Under the pieces are notes generated by a model. The model was not told where the DNA came from. It did not search any database and was given only the letters and a program-made list of their open reading frames with translations. 64,000 nucleotides of DNA from Moringa oleifera (taxonomy: Eukaryota; Streptophyta; Magnoliopsida; Brassicales; Moringaceae): contig JAJFZO010000191.1 of assembly GCA_021397835.1 (NCBI GenBank), positions 8,667,226 through 8,731,225 on the forward strand, in the 5' to 3' direction. A program made the position numbers and the translations under genes. This document shows, piece by piece, positions 35,160 through 46,337 of this stretch. The number at the start of each line of letters is the position of its first letter. The stretch's first letter is position 1.

Positions 35160-35489
35160 TTTCACTTATTTTATTCTAGTAACTTTATTTTTTTGGATTT
35201 TTTCATAGTTTATTTGGTTTTTTAGTTTGTATTTGCTGTTATTTTATTTTTGGAATTTTTTATAATTTTTATTTTTAAAAATTTTTTGGCATCTTTAACT
35301 ATCTTAATTGAACAAAATAACAAATTTTGAGCCTCACCAAGTGATTGTAATTTTGTTAGTTTATCTAGCTTTTAGCTTTTATTATTGTTTTTATTCACAT
35401 GAGTTTTGAAAGTTATTTTAATTTTTATACTTTTGCTTATTCATTTCAGATACTTTAATAATTTTTATTTTTTTACTGTTTCATTTATT
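35160..35489 (+). repeat. Inner end of the right arm: AT-rich unit
   Basis: Mirror of 28155-28484. Carries 'gcctcaccaagtgattgtaa' at 35331, the unit junction. Confidence 0.7.
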
Positions 35490-36215
35490 AACAAGAAGCC
35501 CAAGAAGTTTATAAAGAAGAAACAAAATATTACGTGTTTTAGTGTGAAAAAATAGGACATTATGCAAGAAATTGTAAAGTAAAGTAAAAAAATTAATAAT
35601 TTAGAAATATCAAAAAAAAAAATGAAAGGCAACATACTCAGTATATTAGACAAAGAAAACACTTTACAAGACGAAAAAAATCGAATATATAATAGAAAAA
35701 CCAAGTGATTCAAAGTCAGTAAGAAAAGATTTAAACCTCTAGTGAAGAAATAAGTATGTAAATGTAAAATGATCAATATGATTAGTAAGAAAGAATTATT
35801 AGTAAATATTATGTATAAAATAAAATATCTAAAAATAAAAAGAGAATACTTACTAAAGTTTAAAAAAAAAAAACATCATATTTGAAGAAAAAGAAAAGTA
35901 AAACATCAAACCTTATAACTTGCAAGAAATATTAGCAAAAAGGAAAAAGATAGAAACAATTAAACTTCAAGACTTGCAAATAGGATCAACGAGCTCAAGA
36001 AACAAGTTAGTCAATTACAAAGGGACAATACAGAAATTAAAACAGAAGTATTAGCCCATAAAAAAAAATCAAGAATTAGGAAATCCGATGGAAAGAAAGG
36101 AAGTAGTAGAAGAAAGCAAGAAAAAGGATTTTATAAATATAGTAAATAAAATACAATTACAAAAAATGGTATGTGGAAATAACCCTAAAAAATAAATAAT
36201 GATTTTGAATGACAA
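35490..36215 (+). mobile_element. Zinc-knuckle/coiled-coil relic of a reverse-transcribing element, right arm
   Basis: Mirror of the left relic. The knuckle-like block at 35543-35575 reads CEKIGHYARNC, with an in-frame stop just before it and no first Cys. A charged linker follows (LDKENTLQDEKNRIYNRK, with later stops). A coiled coil lies at 35983-36055 (INELKKQVSQLQRDN). A final short block at 36160-36190 continues the family-like pattern only after a change of frame. Compatible with the gag/coat-to-protease region of a plant pararetrovirus-like or Ty3-like element. No polymerase domain is seen. It is broken in several places. Confidence 0.5.
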
Positions 36216-36660
36216 GATTTTGTAATTGTTTTTCTTTTTTTTTTGTAATAAACTTCTCTCTAGAGATATTTTATATGAGATTTTTATTTTGTATTATCCT
36301 TTTTCGTTTTTGAATTGAATTTTTTTTAATTAGTTTGATTAAGATATATCGAAAGAAAAGTTCATTACACAAGAATAGAAGAACAATTACAAAAGAAAAT
36401 TAAAATTTTTCATGATTTTTGAATATTTTTATGATTTTTTATTTTTTAAAATCTTCGGTTATTTCTTAATTTTCTATGATTCTTTGGATTTATTACATTT
36501 TATTTTGTTCTATTCTTTATTTTGTTTGATTTTTTCTTTTTTAATGATTTCTTGATATATCATTATTTTTATTTACTTTTATTTTTAACTTTTTTATGAT
36601 CTTTTTTGGATTTCTTTATTTTTTTTATTCTTTATTTTCAACTTTCAATTTTCAAATTTG
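36216..36660. repeat. Local inverted repeat in AT-rich DNA, right arm
   Basis: Mirror of 26998-27440. The 'gttcattacacaagaatag' phrase at 36360 opposes its reverse near 36210-36260. Confidence 0.55.
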
Positions 36661-37669
36661 AGTAGTTTATCCACTGTAAGCTGAAGAAAAAAGAAAGTTC
36701 ATAAAGGAGTTGATAGTATCCTCACTGGTTCAAAGCCTACAAAATAAATAAAACTAGTGGTAGAAAGATAGTTGACAAAAAAAAAAACTCTTTTATTTAC
36801 CGATAATAAAGCTTCCTTTGATAAGTCATAATTTCAAATCAACAATGACTAAAAGATTGTAGAAGAGAACAAAAAATGTGATAGTTTACTACATCATTCA
36901 AATAATAAACTAAAAGTTAACGCAAAAGTTGATAAACAAATTTAAGAAAAAATATAGTCTTCATAGGCTGAGCATTACAATTTGCACCTAAGGAAGCAAA
37001 ATAACATAATCAATCTACTAAAAAAACCATTAAAGATAGCTAGAAAAATAAAGTTTATTTATGCAATGTAGCAAAGTGAGAGAGAGAGAAAAAAATAATG
37101 GTAAAGAAGATTTGATAGTTTAATCAATGTCATAAATATCAACCGTCAAATGAGAATCAATAATAAGTAAGAAAAGCTGTAAAAAATTTTAAGATAATTG
37201 AAAGTTTTGAGCAAGACTTAAGACTAAGAAAAGCAGAGGACACAAACTATATGCTACTTATATATATATATACACAGAAACATAGTATTTACTTCTACTA
37301 AGTTAGAATCAATTTTAGAATGGAAGGGAAGCTAACAATAACAATAACTTACTACATAAACATTGAATATCTAAGAATAAAAGCAACAGAAAAAATCAAT
37401 TTGATTTCCTAGAATAGGAAATTTAATCCCCATCAAAAATCAAATTTTGAGCAAAAGTCATTCAATCTTGGAATTTGTAACAAAATTCAAATAAAAGTTT
37501 TCAATTAGAGATATAAAGAAATTTTTTAATTAAATTATTTTAAAAACATATACTATGTAAATAAAATTTCAAACTATTAATATTTCAGATAAACTTTTAA
37601 AAATCTTAACGACAAACTTTTTGCTAGAATTTTGAAAATTTTAACAAAAATATTACCATCAAAATTTAA
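36661..37669. other. Non-coding stretch, right arm
   Basis: Mirror of about 26030-26997, with a TA/CA microsatellite near 37259 and an arm-specific block of about 35 bp at 36907-36941. No gene is supported. Confidence 0.5.
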
Positions 37670-38530
37670 GAAAAAATTAAAGTTTAATTATTGATTTGAA
37701 TTAAATATTTTTCGTTGAAATGAGTAAATATTATATATTTCAATAATAAAGTTCAACCGAAAATATTTAGTTGGAAATGTTTTGCGATTTTCAATGAAAA
37801 ATAATCCCTTCAAAGATTCACATAATTTTTTTTTTACAATAAGTATTTAAGAGGAACGTATTTTTTGAAATTATTTAATAAAATAATTTATTTGTTTTTT
37901 AAAATTTTTATTGAAAACTTATTATTGAAATTTTAAAGTTAAAATTTTAAAATAGTTTATTTTTTTAAAAAAAATTTTAATTATACATATATATATATAT
38001 TTATATTTAATGATTATGCAAATAAATTATGGAGTAAATCATTTTAAATCCTAATTTTTTTTTTGTTGAAATGAGTAAATATTATATATTTTAATAACAA
38101 AGTTCAACCAAAAATATTTACTTGGAAATGTTTTCTGATTTTCAATGAAAAATAATCCCTTCAAAGATTCACATAATTTTTTTTTTACAATATGCATTTA
38201 AGAAGATGGTATTTTTAAAATTATTTAATAAAATAATATGTTTAAAAATATTTTATTTTATGGAATCTCAACGGAAAGTCTTTGTAAAAATAATATTGAA
38301 ATAACTTTCAGAAATTATCAATGGTTTTTTTGTGAAAACTTATAATTAAAATTTTAAAATAATTTATTTATTTTTAAAATTTTTTAATTATATATATATT
38401 TAATGATTACATAAATAAATTAGAAAGCAAATATCATTTTAAATCTTAAAAAATATTTTTTATATTTTTAATGTTTATCTTGAACTTTAAAATTTTTTTA
38501 AGTAAATATTAATTGATAAAAAATAATCAA
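37670..38530. repeat. AT-rich tandem repeat with a 351 bp period, right arm
   Basis: Mirror of 25170-26030. Both copies of 'aatcccttcaaagattcaca' are present (37804 and 38155). Confidence 0.75.
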
Positions 38531-40087
38531 ACTGAACATTTACTCCTTAACCTTGAGCCTGCGTACCTAGACTGAAGGGATTAAATTTCCTTGTCTGTTC
38601 CTTCATCCCACAAAAGACGAAATGTTGGAAAAGATCTTCACCTCCCTGTTGGGCTTTTGATCAGCGTTTGGTCTGGCTGGGCAAGAAGTAGAACCCAGGT
38701 CTTATTACCCCTTAGGTTACCTTGTGGGCACTAGGGGAATAGTCTTATGGGTAGGGTTGTTGAGTTTTTTTTTTTTAATTTAAAAATAATATAAAAAGTA
38801 TAAGAATTTGTAAGTACTAACTACATTAGAAATAATTGTGACAAACAACGTATTCAAAAGAATTTGATAACATTTTTGAATAAACTAATTAGAAAAAACA
38901 AACGACTGATTCATCATAAAAAAATTCTACTCCGTCACCAACTTATCTAACTTAGTCTAGTTTAACGGATCTAGTTATTCAAACACAGCCACAGAGATCT
39001 GGTTTGTGATGCCTACTAAAATGGGTAACGAGCCCATTTCTTAAGGTCTTCTAAAAAAGACCTATAAATAAGACTAACATAATTAAGCCTGATAGGTAAA
39101 ACCCGTCGGCAAGATTCTAATCAATTGAACTTGGTTAGCAAGATCTATAAATGATCTGATCGTGAGGTTCACTAAAAATGAGCCGGTTATTTTTGATATA
39201 AAATGGGCTAATTATTTAACCAAGATGAACTTAAAAATTAAGTTTAGAATTTACTTTTCAATTAAAGAATTTAAAGGAAGAAAAGCAACAAAAAGTGTGA
39301 GCTATAAGTTTAGAAAATTCTAGTTACTATATTATCTTTAGGAAGGAAACAGAGCATGAGATGCAACGGTCATAAAGTTCTGTAATCAATGTTAAAAGGA
39401 GTAGTACACTCTCATACGTGTCATCATTTAATTGGTTTATTTTGCCACGCAGGAAAATCATTTTTAACCAAGAATTTAGTTTGTTTGGTTAAGTGCTGGA
39501 TAATTAAAAAATAAACAGACAAAAATTCAGAAAGGAGCGGGAAAGAAGGGATTGCAGCTCGCGGAGACACAGGATGAGGGAGAGAAGGCCAAACGAGTTC
39601 ACATTTCACTAAAACTACTTGTCAAGAATGTTGTGTTAGGTAAATTCAGGCGCAAAAGTTTACCTTTAGAGTTTAATACTAATCTTATCATAGGCTTTAA
39701 CAGAAACCAACTACTAGAGTTTTTATTAGGTCTTAGATACACTTATAAACTTGATATGTGGATTCAATTAGCACAGTGTTTACAGTTTTCAGTTACTGTA
39801 AAAGTCTCCAAGTTGAACTTGGGAGGTGACTGAACCAGGTTTTAATAGACTCAGTCAAGTAAATGTGTGTTGCTGGAGTAAGTCTTAAAGTTGAGCTTTG
39901 AGTGAACTATGAACATTTATCAAAATGTTAGCAGTTGAAAATTAAGAGTTAAGTTGTACATGGTTTTGGCTCCAAACTAGAGAATCATGCATGATACTAT
40001 ATCTTGACTCCATCTCTTGATATAATTTCCTTTCTTTTTGAAGAACTGATGGTGGTGTGGCATTACCCTATGTTGCGTTCTGTTTTA
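38531..40087. other. Upstream flank of the DnaJ-like fragment, right arm
   Basis: Mirror of 23612-25169. The frame 39552-39833 is identical at protein level to its left counterpart, but I cannot tie it to a known protein. Confidence 0.4.
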
Positions 40088-40410
40088 GGGTAGTTGGCCC
40101 TGAAATGCCATCAGCTGAGCTACTTGCTGCTGCAGCCAAACTAATTGAAGCCCAAGCTGAGCTCAGTTATTTTTCAAAAATATTTCTAAGAACACTTGCT
40201 TTGTTTTATGTTTTCTCTGCTTAGTTTTATTTTCCATCAAAAGTACGCAATGGTAATATGAACCTAATATGGTATTTTGCATTAAATTTTTCTAGAGAGA
40301 TTGAGTTGGAGGAAGATACTAAACTATTTATTGGACCTCCACCACCTGCTATGGTTGTTGAGGCTGAACCTGCAACTGAGGCAGAGCGTTTCAGAGAGGC
40401 TCCTGTTTTA
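40088..40410 (+). pseudogene. Two exon fragments resembling a plant DnaJ/GPALPP-motif protein, right arm
   Basis: Block 1 (40088-40165) has VVGPEMPSAELLAAAAKL and block 2 (40296-40410) has IELEEDTKLFIGPPPPAM followed by PATEAERF. This copy carries Lys where the left has Glu (DTKLF) and Thr where the left has Asn (PATEAE), so it has changed amino acids rather than only silent sites. The junction after AEL lacks a clean GT at the expected place, though a nearby GT could be used. The J domain is missing. It sits on the same strand as the BAHD, GOST and copia relics that follow. Confidence 0.5.
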
Positions 40411-40554
40411 TCCATTTTGCTTTTGATTCGAATTTTACTGTTTCTTTTCCTCATATTTCAAAGTGAAAGCATACATTATTAAGTAATTTTACTATTGTTA
40501 TAGCTAGTTGCATTTTGGACTGCTCTAATCTGAAATTTTGTCACGGATCTTCAA

Positions 40555-41090
40555 TGTTGCAGTAGTGATTACAAATTTCATAAAATTATTTTTAACAGAA
40601 ATCAGTTTGTTTCGTTGATTGCTGTATTAGAGTTAGTTAAGTTAGTTAAGCTCACATGTCAGTGTATCATTGGATCAGATTGTATATAAATAGTGTATTC
40701 AACTTTGCAGCTTTGCAGTTTACTTGCTGTCTGTTTGCCTTTGTTTTCAGTATCTATCCCCTCACTGGGGACTTTACAGTTAGTTAACACTGTATTAAAC
40801 AGCTTTACAGTGTTAACTTTTCCAGTTGAGGCTATACTTACTTGAGATTAGGTCTCATATAAAGCTATTTTTTATTAGTTAATATCCCTGGGGATTAATT
40901 GCATTTTGTTTCTTCTTGTGTTGATGGAGTTTGACTTGGTCAGTTTGGTTGATACTGTTATATTTGTTCTTGGAATGGATGTTCAAATTTATTTGATTTT
41001 CATGAGCTAGAAGCATCTAGTTAACATCCATTATAATGGTAATCCCACAAATTTACTGAAATATTTGGACTATAAGTGAATATTACCATC
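40555..41090 (+). repeat. Direct repeat copy A upstream of the BAHD relic, right arm
   Basis: Starts tgttgcagtagtgattac and contains tatataaatag at about 40683. Its relative is 42993-43510, in the same orientation. Confidence 0.7.
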
Positions 41091-41409
41091 ATAGAAACCG
41101 AAACTTGATGCTGCTGTAGTGAGAAAGATGTCCATTGACTACAGACAGCTGCCGATCCAAAACAAGTGACAGATAAGAGCAAAGTGGATCAGTTTCAAGG
41201 GATGATTCTTCAGCTTCTACTGCTACTTTTTCTCCATAGTTTAACTTTCTAGTTTTCACAGGAATGTTTGGGTGGACTCTGTTTCTCACTTATAGTTTAC
41301 ATGTTCAATGCAAATTCAATTCTCTTCTCTATGCTGCTTATTTTCTTGAGATGTTATTTTCTTTGAGTTGTGATCAGGCTTTTTGGTTTCTGAAGGTTGT
41401 TGTCTTCTC

Positions 41410-42772
41410 ATGGTGGACATTGGTGGTGAAACCTTTGAGTTCACTGTAGAGCGGGGAGAACCAACTCTGGTTCCTCCGGCTCAGGAGACAGAGAAGAGCC
41501 TGTACTTCCTGTCTAACCTTGACCAGAGCTTTGCAGTCACAGTTCGTACTTTCTACTACTTCAAGTCGGAGTCAAGAGGAATCGAGGATGCTGCTAATGC
41601 CATCAAGACTGCCCTGGCCAAGGTTCTTGTTCATTACTACCCAACTGCTGGAAGGCCAACAATTAGTTCAGAAGGAAAGCTGATAGTGGACTGCATTGGG
41701 GAGGGAGCTGTTTTTGTTGAGGCTGAAGCTAATTGTGCAATAGAAAAGATAGGGGACATGACAAAGCCTGATCCTGTTACTCTTGGAAAGATGATTTATG
41801 ACATCCCTGGTGCACAGAACCTAATTCAGATACCTCCTCTGGGGGCTCAGGTTTAATGCTTCTCCTAACTATTTTTCACTTCTTCTCTTTTATATTGCAA
41901 TTCACTTTGCTCCTTGGGCAGTTGTTTGGCGTGTGAAGTCTTGAAGTAAGTAATTTCCAGTTGATTAGTGATTCATATCACTAGTTAATCTGCTATAATC
42001 ATTTATTTGGTCTCACATGATGAATCAAAGTATTTGAACAAAGTGAAAAATTGCAGCTTTGGAAGAAAGATTAACAGTTAGCTTTGCAAGGCATTTGATT
42101 TCTCATACATGTCTTCAACTGAAAAGTCCAAAAGGATTTGTCAGCTGTAGCTTACACTGAATTTTAACTTTCTGATTGAAATTTCCCATAGCAAGCTTCC
42201 CCAGTTTGAAAGAAGTTTCTGTTTTCATCACAGTTTATGTAGATTAACAAAAAAATTAAAAAGGGAAAATGAAAGGAACTGCAAGTTCTATTGCTCAAAA
42301 TTGTCTTTGAGGATGACTTCTGCTTCTCATGTGTGTGTGTGTGTGTGTATATATATCTTCTTTCAAGTTGACTGAATTCAAGTGTGGAGGATTTGTTCTT
42401 GGGCTGTGTATGAACCGCAATTTATTTGACGGAATACCTGCTATGGAGTTTCTGAATTGCTGGGCTGAGAGAGCCCGAGGCCTGCCTCTCAATATCCCTC
42501 CCTTCCTAGATGGAAGCCCACTCAAAGCCAGAAACTCACCTAAGATAGAGTTTCTGCAGCCTGAATTTGCTGAGATTGAAGACAACAAATACCAGCAAGC
42601 TTTACGAGAAGTAATGCTTTATAGGTCCTTCTGTTTTGACCCAGAGAAGCTTGAACTACTCAAGAGAAGAGTCCTGGAAGACGGAGTTCTAGCTAAATGC
42701 AGTACATTGCAAGCCCTCTTAGGCTTTCTCTGGAGTCGATGCCAGGCACTAAGAATGCAGCCTGATCAATAG
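41410..42772 (+). pseudogene. HHT1-like: BAHD acyltransferase pseudogene, omega-hydroxyacid feruloyl-transferase type, right arm
   Basis: Mirror of the left-arm pseudogene. Exon 1 is 41410-41850 (147 codons from MVDIGG), exon 2 is 42368-42769, with the TAG stop at 42770-42772. I chose the ATG at 41410, which lines up with the family start, rather than the upstream in-frame ATG at 41383. Exon 1 translates identically in both arms. The His-to-Arg change in the HXXXD position (RNLFD, codon CGC near 42415) and the stop are shared. Intron 1 holds a TG/TA microsatellite near 42331-42355 that differs between arms by one base. The family feature VLVHYYPTAGR and the second-domain stretch [13 protein letters not shown] are clear. 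Confidence 0.92.
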
Positions 42773-42992
42773 ATAAAGCTTCTCTTTGCTGCTGATGGTT
42801 GGACAAAGAGGAGGACACATGCACTGCTGGGTAATGCAAAAAGCTCTAACAGATCCGTAATGTGTTAAATGATGACAATTTGTGCAGAAAAAAGAGAAGT
42901 AAATGATGGACATAAAGTGAAGAGACATGGGAGCTTGGGTGGAGATCAATAGGAAGAAAGGGAATTTCATTTTTGATCGTCCTTATCCAGTC
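42773..42992 (+). pseudogene. Degraded BAHD sequence after the premature stop, right arm
   Basis: IKLLFAADG follows the stop in frame, then similarity fades. It is cut off by direct repeat copy B at 42993. Confidence 0.6.
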
Positions 42993-43510
42993 TGTTGCAG
43001 TAGTGATTACAAATTTCATAAAATCATTTTTAACAAGATTCAGTTTGTTTCACTGATTTCTGTATTAGAGTTAGTTAAGCCAGTTAAGCTCACATATAAG
43101 TGTATCATTGGATCAGATTGTATATAAATAGTGTATTCAACTTTCCTGCTTGACAGTGTACTTGCTCTCTGTTTGCCTCTCTTTTCAGTGTCAATCCTCT
43201 TTCTGGGGACTTTACAGTCAGTTGAGTTAATACTGTATTAAACAGCTTTACAATGTTAACTTTTCTCTTTGACGTTATACTTACTTGAGGTTAGATCTCA
43301 TATAAAGCTATTTTTTATTAATTAATATCTCTGGGGATTAATTGCATTTGTTTCTGGTTCTGTTCATGGAGTTTAACTTGGTCAGTTGATACTGCCATAT
43401 TCGTTTTTGGAATGGATATTCAAATTTATTTGATTTTCATGAGCATCTATTTAATATTTTTTATAATGGTAACTCACAAAATTTACTGAAATATTTGGAA
43501 TATAAGCGAA
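42993..43510 (+). repeat. Direct repeat copy B downstream of the BAHD relic, right arm
   Basis: Partner of 40555-41090, with the same start and TATA-like box (near 43123). Similarity fades after 'tataagcgaacactaccca'. It replaces the expected 3' end of the BAHD gene. Confidence 0.7.
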
Positions 43511-43982
43511 CACTACCCAATAGAAGCCATAAGATGGCTGCAAGATAACAGAATGCAGTAGCTTCTGTTGGAGTAAAGGTTACATTAGGCAATGTGAGGC
43601 TGTAAACATTTTGTTTAATAGGGGGATGTGGGAGAGAAGAAGAAGGTGCAGGCGTACATGCATCCCTTTCTAGAAAGGAATTACTTAGAAGGCATGCAAT
43701 GAGAATACTTAAAAACTCTCTCATAAAATTTCTTTTTCTTTCTTTTGGTCAAACAAGCATTTGATTCATTTTTTTGCATTCTTTTTCTTATATTCTTTCT
43801 TCTTTTTCAGCTCTTTTAGTTCCCTCGTAACAGACAAAGCATGAAAGCCATGCCAAGGAGACATGACCACTAGTGTCCTCCGAAAATATGGCTTCAAATG
43901 GACTAAAGTGGTTTAATTATATCAATGATGGAATGATCCGTTTGATGCTTGTTTCAATTTAAATATATCAATATGGCTGCAG
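43511..43982. other. Between direct repeat B and the GOST relic, right arm
   Basis: Mirror of 19717-20188. No earlier GOST exon is recognised. Confidence 0.45.
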
Positions 43983-44778
43983 ATTAAGAGAAATATGGCT
44001 ATGCTGGAGCTTTACAGAAAGTTTACCAATGCCCTTGGAGCATCTGTACTGCTTTCTATTGCTTGGATTGGTTTTGAGGTAAGAAATTTGCTGGTTCTAA
44101 CAGGATAATTTATTGTTCCAAAGAAGCTTTTCAATGATGGATCTTGAGGAAGTTGATAGAGTACTTTCCATTTATGCATTAATTCAAATTGTGCCAATGA
44201 CCAAAGCTTTCCTTTGTTTAATTTGTTCAGCTATACTTTAAGGCGACTGACCCACTAAGCGAGCTGTGGAAAATTGCTTGGATCATTCCAGCTCTCTGGA
44301 ATATGCTTGCATACTCTCTGTTGCTAGTGATTTGTTTGCTCTGGGCTCCTTCTCGTAACCCAAAAAGTTACTTTCTTTGACATGGCATCTTAATTTTTAG
44401 TTTGGTGTCCGCCACTTGCTGCTACTACTACTTTTGGTGTTAGCCTGGTTTGTTTTTGCCATATACTTTTCTGCTGGTATGCCCCCTTTCCCCCAATACT
44501 AGTGGGTTTGTCATATGTATATTACCAATGATGGAACTCGTGATGAATGCATTGATGCAAGTTATAGTATGTGTTAGTGTATGTGAAATTCCATTGAAAG
44601 GCTTTGTACATATGTGGTTTGGACCTTGCAGACTTGCATATTCTGAAGAGATGGGAGAGGACTTTGATGAAGAAGGTATATCTCCTCGACCAGCAGTGTG
44701 GATATGGTTAATAAGCTGGAAAGAAAGGATCATGAGTATGGACTTGCAGAAGATGTCGAAGAGGATAAGCGAGAATAG
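43983..44778 (+). pseudogene. 3' fragment of a GOST/lung seven-transmembrane receptor gene, right arm
   Basis: Block 1 is 43983-44078 (32 codons, ctgcag acceptor, gtaag donor), with MLELYRKFTNALGAS and a helix ending WIGFE. Block 2 runs from 44231 to about 44369, with TDPLSELWKIAWIIPALW, a hydrophobic helix and WAPSRNP. Its donor is not a clean GT at the expected junction. Block 3 starts at 44632 with LAYSEEMGEDFDEEGIS. After this the original frame runs into unrelated residues, while a shifted frame gives MVNKLERKDHEYGLAEDVEE to TAG at 44776-44778, so a small insertion or deletion has broken the tail. GOST proteins are Golgi/endosome membrane proteins. Only the last two helices and tail are here. 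Confidence 0.75.
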
Positions 44779-45435
44779 ATGAAATTCTACCCACCCCGAT
44801 GGTGAGTCCCTTTTCATGCATTGGTTGCACATCCAGCAGTTTGTCTGTAAATGCGAGTTTCAAAATTTGAATCATATGTATAAATGATATGAGTTAAAGC
44901 TAGTCTGAAAAGGATGCCATCAATAGAATTTTACAGCTGAAGTGTAGTAGTCTGACCATTACTAATGTAGGCAACAAAGACAGCAGAGTTTGAAATGCAT
45001 GATGAGTTTTTCTATGTTTATCTGTGTGATTGTTGTATACAACCACAATGACTTGACCTGACCATGCTTCATAATAGATCCCTCAGTTGGGAAGATGGTT
45101 CGGCGATACTTAAATTCTCTGATTTGCTGCTCTCAAGAAGTTACATCATGTTTTGTGAAATAATTCTTTGTTGTTAATAACTTCTACCTAGTCAATTTAA
45201 GCCCTACAGCCAAAGTCACAATGAAGAACTGGGCATTTGAATAATTAGATGTAAAAGACAGCTTTTCTGCATGGAGAATTAGAGGAAACCATTTGTACAG
45301 GGCAACAAGAATGCTTTGAAGAGAAGGGGAAAGAAGATTAAGTCTGCTTGCTGAAGGAATCCTTGTATGGCTTGAAACAATCACCCAGGTAATGGAATAA
45401 GAAGTTTGACTCCTTTGTAATCCATGAAGGAGGCT
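44779..45435. other. Between the GOST relic and the copia relic, right arm
   Basis: Probably the GOST 3' untranslated region, then copia-proximal sequence. No gene is supported. Confidence 0.45.
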
Positions 45436-46337
45436 CATCTCAGCAACAATACCTTGTCAATGGAGGAGCTGGAGTTAGCCATAAGATCAAAGGAGCATGA
45501 ATTAATGTAGAACAAGGAGGGTGGAAGCCTTGAAAGTAACAACGAAGCCTTCATAGTTAGAGAAAGACTTGAAAACAGACAGAATTCTCAAGGGAAGGAT
45601 TCAACTAAACACAAAGTTCAGCAAGGTCTAAATCAAAGGGAGCTAGAAGCAAGTGCTATTACAATGGAAAATTTGGTTATATTAGAAGGTTTTGCTCAAA
45701 ATTAAAGAAAAAACAATAGGGGCAACAGAAGAATGAAGGAGATGTTGCAGTTGCAACAAAGTATCTTGAAGAGGGAGATGTATTAGCAGTAACTGAATGG
45801 ATTCTGCTTGTAGCTTCAATATGTATCCTTAGAGTAAATGGCTAAGGGACTTTAAAGAAATAAACAATGAAAGGATGATCACGGGGGATGATCATTCTTG
45901 TGATATCAAAAGGATTGGCTTCATATCTTTCAAGCTTGATGATGATTCAACAAAGACACTTACACAAAAGTGAGGTACATTTCTCAGTTTAAGAGAAATT
46001 TGAAAAAGTCTATGTGCCTAAGATTGAACATGGTATTCCTAAAGTGATAAAAGGATCACTAGTTATGCTTAAGGGAGTGAAGCAAAATGGGTTGTATGCT
46101 CTTTAAGGAGAGGCAATTACTGGAGATGTTGCTGTTGCTGTTGCAGTTGAAAGTGAGTAGAATATTGCTCTACTTTGGCCCTAAGAGACTTGGCATATTT
46201 CTAAGAAAGGACTGTCGGTCTTGAGCAACAAGGGATTGTGGGCAAAGGACAAAGTAGAAAGCGAGAGAGATAGGGCAAATAAACCACTGAAAAGTAGAAA
46301 AGAAGTCGCTAAACATAGTTCAGAGTGGTGGAAGTGA
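45436..46337 (+). mobile_element. Decayed Ty1/copia gag-protease-pre-integrase relic, right arm
   Basis: Mirror of 17363-18264. The gag part begins NTLSMEELELAI. The knuckle CYYNGKFGYIRRFC is at 45654-45695. GDVAVATKYLEEGDV lies near 45743, and FISFKLDDDSTKTLT ends near 45965. KGVKQNGLYAL is near 46073, and HISKKGLSVLSNKGLW leads to a stop at 46335. This copy has TAG at 45508-45510, where the left arm has TAT (Tyr). No reverse transcriptase, RNase H or LTR is recognisable, so the element is truncated as well as broken. Confidence 0.85.
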
